36,210 bases of DNA from Chara braunii. Lineage: Eukaryota; Streptophyta; Charophyceae; Charales; Characeae. The DNA lies in NCBI GenBank assembly GCA_003427395.1, contig BFEA01000079.1:2006492-2042701 (forward strand), given 5' to 3'. Shown in pieces: positions 10,076-19,795 of the stretch (position 1 is its first letter; every line of letters starts with the position of its first letter). The translations under genes were made by a program, and so were the position numbers. Below the pieces are notes generated by a model. That model saw only the letters and a program-made list of their open reading frames with translations, was not told the origin of the DNA and did no database searches.

Positions 10076-10740
10076 AGGCAAAGAGCCCTTTCACATTATT
10101 CAAACAATCCCTGCAGGTACTTCAAAGGTCCCTGCCAAAAAGTGGCAAGGGTCCCGTCGGCTAGATAAGGGTAGTTACTAGAAGGAGGGAGCAGGCTGGC
10201 TACATACGGTGTAGCTTCAAATTCATGTCCGTATTTCATAAATTATGTGTTACTGACTTGTTAACTCGGCATGTGATTTTCGAGGCTTCATTCCAATGCT
10301 CACCAAATGTACAAAACTAGAATGAATCTTCTCCTAGAAATTGGAACCATACATGCCATATGTTTTTCTTTTGTGATGAGTGGAGCCAGGCTCTTAGGTC
10401 CACTACACGTAAGAAAAGGAAAAACAAAAAAACGAGACAACTACTGTAGTGCTTGTAATACTTTCCTCACCCATAACTCTTCCAACACAAACCCGAATCC
10501 TAATCTAGGATGTATTGCTGGCCTGGTCGTGGTCTGCCAACAGTTCAATGAACATTGTTCCAAAAACATGGGAACCCTGTTGATTCTTTGCAGGGGACCT
10601 TTTGGAAAAGATAATATATCAGCAAGTAGTACGAAGTGGCCCCAAAATTTTTGTTTTTTGTGCACTTCCAATTTTCAAAAGGGAGGGACAATTATGGTTA
10701 CCACGACCTACCCATTTTTTTTCCTTTTCTTTTTGTAAAT
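9985..10740. other. Element 3' untranslated region or inserted sequence, no gene
   Basis: Lies between the integrase end and the polypurine tract of the minus-strand element. It contains an (AT)n-(AG)n run at 10039-10074 and a short hairpin (CCTGCCA / TGGCAAGG) around 10121-10151. A plus-strand open frame at 10307-10738 has no recognisable domain and ends in a pyrimidine tract. I do not call it a gene. Confidence 0.45.
10039..10074. repeat. (AT)n-(AG)n compound microsatellite
   Basis: Nine AT units run straight into an AG run. Confidence 0.95.
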
Positions 10741-10745
10741 GCGCC

Positions 10746-10816
10746 GCATCACGTGCGTGCGCACGTGTGCGCATGCACTATGCGACGCACGTGCGCAACT
10801 TGCGCGCACGTGATGC
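10746..10816. promoter_or_regulatory. Four G-box hexamers inside a GC-rich inverted repeat
   Basis: CACGTG occurs at 10750, 10762, 10788 and 10807. The outer arms GCATCACGTGCG (10746-10757) and CGCACGTGATGC (10805-10816) are a perfect inverted repeat. CACGTG is the core bound by plant bHLH and bZIP factors. Whether this is a regulatory array or a palindromic low-complexity relic is not known. Confidence 0.45.
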
Positions 10817-10867
10817 GCCCCATGTATGGGTTGGATGCGTGAAAGACCGGATACGTACATAGATGAG

Positions 10868-10937
10868 GTGGTACGACGATCACTTACAAATGGCCAAATT
10901 ACGTGGTACGGCGATCACTTACGAATGGCGAAATTTG
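10868..10937. repeat. 35-bp tandem duplication
   Basis: GTGGTACGRCGATCACTTAC units start at 10868 and 10903. It sits at the 3' end of the integrase remnant, and the unit nearer the gene contains the stop of the GPY/F frame. Confidence 0.85.
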
Positions 10938-11430
10938 TCATCTCGTATCACCTTCATAACCTGCCAAGGACCATAGCACCATGGAAGAAGCTTTCGTGAT
11001 GCTCCCTCTTCTTCGAAAATTTCAGACAACTTGATCCAAAAATAACTTCCTACTTTGAAATTCCCTTCTTTGTGCGATTTGTTAGCATGTTGATCATGGC
11101 ATGCCGACGCTTGTTCATCGCCGCAATAGCAACTTTGAGCAAATGTGCATACTTGGCATTGTAGTCAGGCATGCCGGGCGTTAGACCAAGTGACCGATCG
11201 ACGAACAGATAGCAAAGAGGATTGCGCAGTTGCCAACTGTATTGCAGTTGATTCGGTGTCACGCCAGTTGTAGAGTGCAAGGAGTTGTTATACAACTTCT
11301 TCACTTTGTGTAACTCCTTGTCCCACGTGTTCTGATTGGGAACAATTAACGCACGAAGCAGTTGAATGACGGCCTGGTTGATTTCCTCAGCCAGCCCATT
11401 GGCTTTGGGGTATCGATCGGAGGCCAGCGG
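10919..11430 (-). pseudogene. pol (IN): Integrase remnant with GPY/F-like C-terminal module
   Basis: The C-terminal half of a retroviral-type integrase, which joins element cDNA into host DNA. The frame opens near 11428 and includes NGLAEEINQ; the first E (11386-11388) aligns with the catalytic glutamate of the DDE triad. It then runs through ...KLYNNSLHSTTGVTPNQL... A frameshift near 11095 moves to another frame with F-KVGSYFWIKL... and RKLLPWCYGPWQV (GPW near 10960-10970). That matches the GPY/F module of Ty3/gypsy integrases. The frame ends at 10919-10921. The zinc-binding domain and the two catalytic aspartates are missing, deleted at the junction with RNase H. Confidence 0.72.
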
Positions 11431-11465
11431 GTCAACATTGAAGAGAGATCAGTTTGCGTTTTAAT

Positions 11466-11850
11466 TCACTGCAAGGTTTGATGATCTGAGTAGACCTTGA
11501 AGCGGCGACCCAAGAGGTAGTACTTCCAATGCGCTAGCGCCTCTCTCAAGGCATAGAGCTCACGCATATATGTGGAGGTAGCTACCTTGTGGCTAAGCAT
11601 GCATTTGCTGTCATATTCAAGCGGACGCATGCCATCGCCATCATCTTGTTGCAGCACTACGCCAATACCATACTGACTCGCTTCCGTAGTGACCACGAAT
11701 GTGAGATTAGGATCCACAATGCGAAGCACAAAATGACTTACCAAAGTTTTTTTCAAAGCTTGAAACGCAGTCTCGCATTTCGCACACCACACATAAGTGA
11801 CATTTTTGCTTGTTAGTCTGGACAGTGGGTGAGCAATGACAAAAAAAATA
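11466..11850 (-). pseudogene. pol (RNH): Ty3/gypsy RNase H domain
   Basis: Degrades the RNA strand of the RNA-DNA hybrid during reverse transcription. The frame reads ...ALKKTLVSHFVLRIVDPNL..., then FVVTTEASQYGIGVVLQQDD, then TYMRELYALREALAHWKYYL and FKVYSDHQTL. In the family the first active-site residue is Asp in TTDAS; here it is Glu (11682-11684). The Glu in RELYAL and the Asp in SDHQTL are kept. A stop follows TLQ at 11466, and the expected DALSR segment and the front of the integrase are gone. Confidence 0.78.
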
Positions 11851-12960
11851 GGTACAAACTTTCGGTAATACTAGGCCTAACCAAAAAAGGAATGCAGTTC
11901 GCGTACATTCGTTGGTGGAGGCCACTTTCGTATGACCTCAACCTTGGTCGCCTAAGGCTCAAGGCCGTTTGCAGACAACTGGTGCCCTAGACAGATGACG
12001 TTGTCCCTTCCAAACTCGGATTTCTCTAAATTGAGGTGCAACTTTGCCTCATTGAGAACCTGCAAACTTCCTCAAGGTGCTTGACATGCTCTTCCATGGA
12101 CTTTCTGAAAATCGGGATGTCATCGAGGTAAATGACAACTATCCTGTTGAGCTGATGGTGAAGAACCTTTTCCATAAGGCACTGAAATGTGGCTGGTGCA
12201 ATTATGGCTGGTCATAACGATAAATTTGTACAACCCATCGTGTGTCTTAAACGAAGTTCTGCGCTGGTCGACGGGATGAACTTCAATTTGCTGGTAGCCA
12301 AACTTAAGGTCGATCTTGGAGAAGACCTTGCACCCACTTGCAGCATCCAACAAATCAGCTACACGTGGCAAGGGATAAGTGTTTTTTTTAGTGATACGGT
12401 TTAGTCCATGATAGTCGATGTACATCCGAAGTTTGCCTCCTTTCTTTGGCAAAAATAAGACATGCGCACCGAACTCGAACTCACTAAGCCTAATCAATCC
12501 ACAATCAAATATATCATCAATCTGTCTTCTCGGCTCCTCCAACTCCCCTTGCCCTATACGACAGACGCAACCCTTTAGAGGAACACCCCCTTCTACTATC
12601 GCAATCTTGTGTTTGACCGAATGCTCGGGTACTCCACGAGGTTCAACCAACACTTTCGAAAAACGATCTAGTAGACGACGAATGTTTGATGGGACTTCTG
12701 GTGGAGGATCATCCTCATCAGGAGAGAGAAAATCAGCTTGAAAATTTACAACATGAACAACCAAATTTATAGTAGTTGGATTAAAAGTAAATGAAATAAA
12801 AGTACTTGGAGTAGAAGTAGAGTTATTTTCTAAGGTAGAAAATGCAGCAAAAGTAGAAGGCACATGGATAGGCTTTACAAAGGCTACATGCACATGCTCA
12901 CCTTCTTTGCACATGCGCAGTTACCTGCATAATTTATTCTCACTCAAAAGAGTCACTGAG
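11851..12960 (-). pseudogene. pol (RT): Ty3/gypsy reverse transcriptase, frameshifted
   Basis: Copies element RNA into DNA. A long frame (12120-12914) carries VKHKIAIVEGGVPLKG, LRMYIDYHGLNRITKKNTYP, PLPRVADLLDAASGC and FSKIDLKFGYQQIEV, the standard fingers and palm motifs including the first catalytic Asp (KIDL). A short deletion at the usual FGLTNAP segment shifts the frame. The next frame carries ATFQCLMEKV and an intact YLDDI at 12116-12130, which holds the other two catalytic Asps. A further shift near 12055 leads to the connection region (LNLEKSEFGRDNVICLGHQL, then an in-frame stop, then YYRKFV). At least two frameshifts and several stops make it inactive. Confidence 0.85.
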
Positions 12961-13022
12961 GACTCACGCGTCTCGTCCAACATAACGGAATGCTCATTCC
13001 ACTTGGCATCACGCACCACGAA

Positions 13023-13330
13023 CTAAGTATCCGCCCACGTGGACCTCAAACAATGGGCCTCTAACCAGCCCAAACCAATAATCGCGTCGACGAGACACTT
13101 GTCGAGTACATATAAATTCAACTCATGTGTGACAGTACGATCTTCGTCAAAGGTGACGCGCACACCTTTGACAATATGTGTTGAGGTGACAACCTCTTGG
13201 TTACCTACCTGGGTCTGACAAGGGTTCTGCAATTCCACTTTCTTCATTCCCAGGCCCACCTTACGAATCTCGTTAGGAGAAAAGTAGTTGTGTTATCAAT
13301 CAAGACACGGATGTATCGGCGGTTGATGAG
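13023..13330 (-). pseudogene. pol (PR): Retropepsin-like aspartic protease, degenerate active site
   Basis: Would cleave the Gag-Pol polyprotein. The minus strand reads YIRVLIDNTTTFLL, then IRKVGLGMKKVEL, and the C-terminal ...DKCLVDAIIGLGWLEAH. The last part matches the conserved I-G-x-x-W/D-WL-x-x-H region of Ty3/gypsy proteases. The catalytic D-S/T-G is D-N-T here (13289-13297), and one frameshift separates it from the rest. Placement between the Gag knuckle and RT fits. Confidence 0.68.
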
Positions 13331-13510
13331 CAGCTTACAGAAGATCAGTTGCACACCCCCTTGAACACAGCGTTACTGCTTGAGTTGTACCCAATGTTCC
13401 GTGTGAGAATGGAAGTTCACTTCCTTAGTCTCCTCCTAAGGCTCAATGTAAAATACTTGGGACTGCAACAACCTTGGATTGAGCGTCGGTCCGGGCTTCA
13501 AGAGCAAGCT

Positions 13511-13736
13511 GTTGGTCGGATTCAGGCTCCTTGGAGAGGCCCGTAGTTGACTGTTCAACTTCTCTTGCAGTAGAGAGTGCTGATAACTCTTCTACACCCT
13601 TTGCATATTTTCCTGCAACCGGTAAGTTGTTGGTCGGATTCAGGCTCCTTGGAGAGGCCCGTAGTTGACTGTTCAACTTCTCTTGCAGTAGAGAGTGTTG
13701 ATAACTCTTCTACACCCTTTGCATATTTTCCTGTAA
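13511..13736. repeat. 118-bp tandem duplication in the Gag-Pol linker
   Basis: Two near-identical copies, beginning GTTGGTCGGATTCAGG at 13511 and 13629. Since 118 is not a multiple of three, the same peptide (KYAKGVEELS...) is encoded by the two copies in two different minus-strand frames. Confidence 0.93.
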
Positions 13737-15223
13737 ACGATAGCAATCCTGCACAGCGTGCCCAAACTTTTCACAATGCAAGCACACGCGTGGATTGGAT
13801 CTTTCCCATTATTTTTGACTGATGCAGAGGGCTTAACAAGGCTTGGTGGAAGCATCCTCTGACTTCTCAAAAATCTTTGCATTCTAGGAGAGGTGTGTCA
13901 TGGTCCCCTTACTGAACTGCAGTTAGGTTGCTTGCTTGAAGCAATCTTTCTAAGGGCATTACATTTTTCTTCATCATTCATGTCAGACTCAAGGGCTGAT
14001 GTAGAACAGCCCACATCCGAGTTCGGCTCTATGCCATCATCTAAAGACAGATCATCCGCATAGGACCGCTCTTTAGCCTTCCGATGTTCATGCAGAGCAA
14101 GCTGGTTGTTGCTTTCGAACCGCTTGTGTCGAAAAGTTTTACCTGCAGCTAGTGTCCCTGCACGAGTGGCAAGGTCTATGGCCTCTAAGTTGACTAGATC
14201 CAATAAGAGCTCTCGCCAAGTCGCATGCTCCTTGAGTCCCAGTCGGGAGACAATCTTCAGGGGCCACTCCCATCACTATATCCATGCAAGACACGTCAGT
14301 CCATCCAAGGTTTGTAGTGAACAGACTAGCCAAATATTGTTCCAAAGCTTGCATGGAATTCCTCCACTTTTTGCCCATGAGGGCCTCAAGTTCCAGCCTT
14401 GCCTTAAACACCGTGCTTATCTTGATACTGCGCGATGAAGTCCTCAAGAGTACGTGCAGGAGTCACTTTCAGCCACTCAGTCAGGTCAATTCTTTCATAA
14501 CCTGCACTAACAGCTTGGAGTTCAAGAAAACTCAGTACACAGTGTTTGTGCCCATGATCATACTTCGGTCTTCCTACATTGTTCGTAGTACCTTGAAGTA
14601 TGAGCGCATGGCGCTGATCCAAGAGGTGATATGCCCTTTCCCGTCGTATTTGGACGGCAGCGTGGCCGCCCTCTTGTCCACCATGGGACCGCTGTATTGT
14701 ACGCCAATAGGAACTACGACGTTTGAGGTTGGTGACCGTGTACTTGGGACTGGGCCAAGTGCAGAACTGTCGGTGATGCCGCTTGAAGAGCTGGCACCGG
14801 ATCCTGCACTCGTCACAGTTCCACTTGATCTCCACATGAGGACTGTGTTAGGGGGAAAGACTGGGACAGCAGTTGGATGAGGATTAGGCGGACGAGGGAT
14901 AGGCATTTGGGCCTCTTTGAGGCATACAATCTCAGCCAACAACTCTTGAGTCCGCTGCTTTGGAACTATCACACGTGACTCAAGATCTACCAAGGTTCGC
15001 AGTTGAACCAAGGCTGCTACGGCAGCCGCTAGGTTCTCTTTGAACCGGGCATCACTGAACTGCGGAGAGCCACTTGGGCAACAATACTTGTTGCTTTAGC
15101 TGATACCTTTGCCTCCCTCTCTCTCTGTATTGCATCCTCGTAAAGATTTTGAAAAAACGGTTTCCCGCTCTCATCCGCTGGGTCCAGCACGACCTACCAT
15201 TGGGCAAATGAAGTGTTTGCCAT
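13728..15223 (-). pseudogene. gag: Ty3/gypsy Gag pseudogene with CCHC zinc knuckle
   Basis: Structural protein of the minus-strand element. The likely start is ATG 15223 (MANTSFAQW), followed at once by an in-frame stop (15194-15196). A shift near 15058 leads to a long helical linker (LAAAVAALVQLRTLVDLESR...). The capsid part (LPSKYDGKGHITSWISAMRS, then ERIDLTEWLKVTPARTLEDF, then KARLELEALMGKKWRNSMQA, then LVNLEAIDLATRAGTL) is spread over at least three frames, with shifts near 14580, 14420 and 14230. A CX2CX4HX4C knuckle (C-LH-C-EKFG-H-AVQD-C) lies at 13743-13784 with all ligands intact, again reached through a one-base shift. Multiple breaks make it a pseudogene. Confidence 0.8.
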
Positions 15224-15243
15224 GCTGGACAATGGAGTGTCAA

Positions 15244-16700
15244 TAGATCTCTCGAGAGGGGTCCGCTCTTTGCTCACGTTTGGATGAACGCTCCTCTTCC
15301 CCTTCCTCACATTTTAAAAAAGAACACCTTTCTTCCTCCTCTCTCTTTTCGTTTTCTGCGCACACGTCTCAATATTGGACATATATAGCTCAGATAAGAA
15401 AATAAAAATAAATCACAAAAGAGAAGGTAGAACTCCTAGCTGGAGCGAAAATTCATTTGGCCTAGAGAACAGCATCGACGCAGCAAAATAAAATAAATAA
15501 GAAAAATTCAAAGAGAGGCTTGACTTAACGAACTAGTCAGGTCAGTCAGACTGGATATCTCCTCTTGTCTAACCCAACATAGAACATGTACCACGAATAA
15601 GTCAGACAAATGAAAACTAATTGACAAATGAAAACTAATTGACAAATGAAAACTAGTTGAAACAATGGAGATTTCGAAGGGTGGAAACGGTCACTGAGCC
15701 AGACGTGAGGTAGTGTGTGAGAACATGCAATAAGACCAATCAAGATAACCTTGAAAGGAATGTCCCTACTGGCCGTGTGTCCCCCAATTTTAGCACCGCA
15801 AAGAAATGCAACTGGCGGCAACAAGTTTGGGGCCGAAGGGTCCTATTCCACTAGGCCTGGTCCCACTGAGTCCTAAAGGGTCCCAAGTAGGTCGTGGACA
15901 AGGACCAATCAGAAGGGTGTCCCAAGACGGTTCCAGACTGCCTCTACCGTATTGAAAAAGAAAAGACAACTTTGAGCAAGAACCTACTCCAACTGTTCAG
16001 GAGTAAAAAGACAATGCACTATAGAAAAATATGTCATTGAGAACACAATACATCATCCATCCATCCATCAGGTGAGAAAGCAATCCACATGCTCACGCAC
16101 AACCAAGACCGTCGAGAAGAGGAAAAGAGCACAGCACACCCCAACAGGCCATGAAACACCAAGCAACCACCCCTGGGCATACCCGAGTCACAACTCACCC
16201 CCCTCTCTCATAAATCCTCCTGCCCCCTAGCTACCACTACACGAAGTGTCCTAGCATGACTAAGAGGGCTCTTCTACACCCATGTTACAACGTCGGATCC
16301 TCCGTCAATGCTGAAGACCAAAGTAGCAACTTGCAGCTCTTCAATGAAGATATGGCAGCCTCCGGTCAAGTTTCTCTCTTGAGGAGAAACCCATAAGCCA
16401 GTCGATGTCTTCTTGAAGTCTAGATTCCAAGTGTGAGTACCTCTCTCTCTCCACTCCCTCTCGCTCACTTCATTCAGCCACCTTCGTGCCTCGCCACCCC
16501 ATACAATCACTCAAGCAACCTGGTCAGGTCTGATGTCGACCCTACATATCCTAACCAGGTGGGGCAGCATCCACATTCCTCGCTGCCCCTCTTAACCCTA
16601 ACTTCCAACCCTAATCCAACATTAGATTAGCCCTAACCTAATTCGGAATTAGGGTTCGGAATTAGTGTTCAGGTAGTTCAACACCCCTTGCCAGCTAGTA
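15244..16700 (-). other. 5' leader of the minus-strand element, no gene
   Basis: Lies between the primer binding site and the Gag start. It contains an 18-bp tandem repeat (15604-15659, about three copies of GACAAATGAAAACTAATT) and CCCTAA/TTAGGG-like motifs at 16594-16650. Only short open frames without recognisable content occur. Confidence 0.5.
15604..15659. repeat. 18-bp tandem repeat, about 3 copies
   Basis: The unit GACAAATGAAAACTAATT is repeated with one change in the last copy (CTAGTT). Because 18 is a multiple of three, the minus strand gives a QLVFIC peptide repeat, but no gene is implied. Confidence 0.93.
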
Positions 16701-16702
16701 AG

Positions 16703-16717
16703 TCCGCTCCGATACGA
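16703..16717 (-). promoter_or_regulatory. Primer binding site resembling initiator tRNA-Met
   Basis: On the minus strand, two bases after the LTR end, the sequence is TCGTATCGGAGCGGA. It differs at two of the first twelve bases from TGGTATCAGAGC, the complement of the 3' end of plant initiator tRNA-Met. This is the usual primer of plant Ty3/gypsy elements and it fixes the LTR boundary at 16720. Confidence 0.62.
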
Positions 16718-16719
16718 AA

Positions 16720-16895
16720 TGTTACGATCCTGGTCATTTCCAAAGTGCAAATTCACAAGGAAAGACAATGCCACCCAAATCGAAAGTAATGAAAGCACTT
16801 GCTAAGAGATAGAGACCAAAGAAGTGGAACAAAAGAAAGAGAAGAAGTACACCAGCAAGACCAATGACAAATCCCACTTCCCTCTCCACCTTACT
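16720..16895 (-). mobile_element. Truncated 5' LTR of the minus-strand element
   Basis: Homologous to 8681-8855, the end of the 3' LTR. Both read GATCCTGGTCATTTCC / TATCCTGGTCATTTCC, then AAAGTGCAAATTCACAAGGA, and ACACCAGCAAGACCAATG. Homology stops after about 16895, so roughly 1.1 kb of the LTR has been lost or replaced. Confidence 0.78.
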
Positions 16896-18306
16896 CCTCC
16901 TTCATACTCCTGTTCATTTCACTTCAGATCTTCAGCTTATACAATCTTTGTGTCCGTCCTTCATCGTCGTTTGTTCTCTTAACGATGCTCATTTGTATGT
17001 ATTTGTTAGTAGCACAAAGGGACTGGAGGGGAGGGTGGGCAAAGGGAAGGAAAGCAATATGTGAAGGGCAAGATAGAGCGTGACATGCAAATAGCAGCGG
17101 AGAGGTGTATGACGAGCTTCGCAGAATTCTAAATATTTACCGCTGAAACAGACTACTCTAGAATAGCACAGGTTTGAACAAAAAACAAAACAAAAAAAGC
17201 AAAAAAAAAAAAGGGTTGAGGAGCAGTTAATGCCTATGGCAAATGGCCACCCCTACAGACCGGACAGGACCGGTTCGGGTGTGGGCTTTGGAAGCGCAGC
17301 ATCCAATTTTCACAATCACAGTTGCTGCATCGAATGGCATGGCACAGAGAGATGTCACAGGCTACATGGCTCCTACATGCTAGGAACACAGAGGCACGTC
17401 AACCGCAATTACAGAGGCATTGTCGTTCCAGCCCCTGTCTACAAATTGGACATGACATGTCGAGGTGCCATACCTAAGTACAGTACTGACAGTATTTGTA
17501 TGTATGGAAGCAAAAACTCGCTTGAACTATCCCTTCATAAGTTCATAGTCCTCACGGCACAAGGCATGTGAACCACATAGTAGTTGAACCTCTGGCAGGT
17601 CATCACAAAGTGGCATGGAGCATCTTTCTTGGGCTTCCTCAGCATTTATTCCTTCTCTATGGGCAGACGACGACAGGGAGGATCAGTCCAAAGCAAGGGC
17701 ATTCAGCTGCTGCAGGATTTCGTCCGCAATAGCTCACCCGGAGCATATCGCTCTGCCAATGGTTCATATAGAGGTATATTTTCCTCCTCGGACTGCTGTG
17801 TCCGTTGTTTGTCTGGGAAGAAAGAGGAAGATCCCATCACAGGTGGTCATAGGTGTATGACCAACACCGCATGTGCGACATGCTAGGAGAGGATGTGGAG
17901 GGTGATGGCACCGGGGATAGTCCACGCAGTAAAGACACATACTTTCTATGACAGCTTCCTGGACACATTGACGACACATGGCATGTTGCTGACGTGTCAA
18001 TAGTATGGAAGGCTGACATCCACAGTTATTTATTGGAGCTGCTATGTCATAGTGTTCGGAGCACAGGACAGGGGATCACAATTTTTGTGTGAGTGGCTAG
18101 CAGCAACCACGCCTTCATAGTGTTCAGAGCAGAGGCTATGCCATGTCAACCAAACTGCACCTGTGCAACGACACAACGGGAGGGCACAACTACCATCCTA
18201 TGGAGAGGTCCTTTCACTGTTTGTGGTAGAATCAGTCGGATTGCTCTCCGGGTAGTGCAGTGCTTGTAAGTGCTCATCTACATACTGTTCCTGATGGACG
18301 AGCCAG

Positions 18307-18308
<2 letters not shown>
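16896..18308. other. No gene recognised
   Basis: Open frames at 17230-17571 and 17584-17886 (plus strand) have no motif I recognise and no supporting signals. A short direct repeat, CATAGTGTTCRGAGCA, occurs near 18047 and 18116. A-rich runs occur at 17180-17215. Confidence 0.45.

Positions 18309-18358
<50 letters not shown>
18309..18358. repeat. (TG)n microsatellite
   Basis: A pure TG run, followed by an interrupted GTGTGT tract to about 18432. Confidence 0.96.
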
Positions 18359-18359
<1 letters not shown>

Positions 18360-18535
18360 CTATATGAGTGTGTTGTCATATTGTGTGTTCGTGTGTGTGT
18401 GTGAGCACGTGTGCGTGTGCGTGTGTGTGTTTGTGGGGGAGGGGGGGGTGTCTATATATGTGTGTCTTGTTATTTCTAGTTTTTATGTTTTTCATTTTTT
18501 TTAAACGCATGAATTTAAGAAAAACAAACAAACAG

Positions 18536-18564
18536 GGTTGTAGATCTCAAAAAGATCTACAACC
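18536..18564. repeat. Perfect 12-bp stem hairpin
   Basis: GGTTGTAGATCT (18536-18547) and AGATCTACAACC (18553-18564) with a 5-base loop CAAAA. A decayed copy in the same orientation lies at 19636-19670, also followed by TATATTTTTT. Confidence 0.85.
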
Positions 18565-19199
18565 TTATATTTTTTATTATTATTTTTGTTTATTGCTTGC
18601 CCACGAAACAATCTCTGCGGAAAAAAATGAAAAGCCCATGCATTTCTTTTTTTTTATTCATTAAAAATTGCAAGGAAGATGAGCAATAACGAACTTCAGC
18701 AATCAAACAGCATCATATACACAAGACCAGATAGTCGTGACCTCGAACCAACAGCAGAATTGCATCACGAGTTTCACCAAATAAGAAGACACCAAGAGCT
18801 CATAATTGACAATGCTGGTAAAGTCTCATCATCATCATCAATGAAGAACCAATGTTGATATCCTATCTGGCACTCGGCGCCCAGACTACAGATGGCAGAT
18901 CCGATCTAGCCTACACTACAATGCCGAAGATGACGTCAACAGCTTTCCCGAAGTACGAGCATACAGCGACGAATGTCGCACACTTCCAGCACCAGGTATG
19001 TCTCTCGCCTCACTCACAACCTCGTTCCCCGACACACAGATGCCACTTGCACCCAAGGACCACTCTGCGCCACACCCAGCTTACAGCAGCGCAGCTCGGC
19101 TATGGCTGCCTGCTCCTTCCTGCTCGCCCGTGAGCGCATGAGCGCTGGCCAGCTATTAGCGCAGCAGCGCTTGCGCAGCATGCAGCCAGCACCCGAATC

Positions 19200-19570
19200 C
19201 CAAATGAGGAGGCAGGCCCTTTGCTATATGAAAGTGGCCTGCCTGCTTGCTGCCCCAGGCTGCGCAGGGCCTCAGCCAAGAAGCTTCCGGTAGGCCCCGG
19301 TAGGCTGAGGCCCAGTCCACACAACTCAGGCCCTGGGCCTGTAGTGGTTGCTTGCGCCCAACTGTCAACGGCCTGTGTTAGGCCCTCATCCCGTATCCAG
19401 CCCAGGGCCTGCCTTCGATACATTCAAACAGGCTGCCCAGGGCGCGGGTTCTTCCAACCAACTGGCGCTGCGCAACTGCCTGAATTTCCTTGAGTTGCGT
19501 GGTGCCCTCAGGCCCTCGTCGTGCCTGCCTTCACTTAGGGCGGCCGACGTGATACTTGGCAGGGCCTGAA
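19200..19570. other. GC-rich tract with AGGCCCT motifs, no gene
   Basis: Repeated AGGCCCT, CAGGGCCT and GGCCTG motifs like those at 2530-2990. Several short open frames cross it on both strands, but they follow the repeat and match nothing I recognise. Confidence 0.45.
19210..19244 (+). promoter_or_regulatory. TATA-like box in the loop of a 9-bp GC-rich inverted repeat
   Basis: AGGCAGGCC (19210-19218) and GGCCTGCCT (19236-19244) are perfect reverse complements. The 17-base loop reads CTTTGCTATATGAAAGT, with a smaller CTTT/AAAG pair around CTATATG. It has the same architecture as 2792-2819. The strand is assumed, and promoter activity is an inference. Confidence 0.38.
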
Positions 19571-19635
19571 AGGGGCTCATAGGGGCATAAGCCTCGCAAA
19601 ATATAGCAAAACTTCACAAAATATATACATACATG

Positions 19636-19670
19636 TAGGGTTTTCGATATCAAAAAGATCTACAACCCTA
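19636..19670. repeat. Decayed copy of the hairpin repeat
   Basis: TAGGGTT (19636-19642) pairs with AACCCTA (19664-19670). The inner arm keeps CAAAAAGATCTACAACC as at 18548-18564, but the left arm has mutated to TTCGATAT. Confidence 0.75.
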
Positions 19671-19795
19671 TATTTTTTCTTTTTTTTGGTGTATTTTGTA
19701 CCCGAGAAAAAAATATTCCCACGCCCACTCAAACCCCGCTCGAGGTGCTTTGAGCGCGGGATTGAGCGGCGCTCAAACCTAATAAAAGTTTGTAG

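Noticed and set aside
10307-10738. 143-codon plus-strand open frame
   Set aside because: No recognisable domain, ends in a pyrimidine run, and sits in the presumed 3' untranslated part of the minus-strand element.
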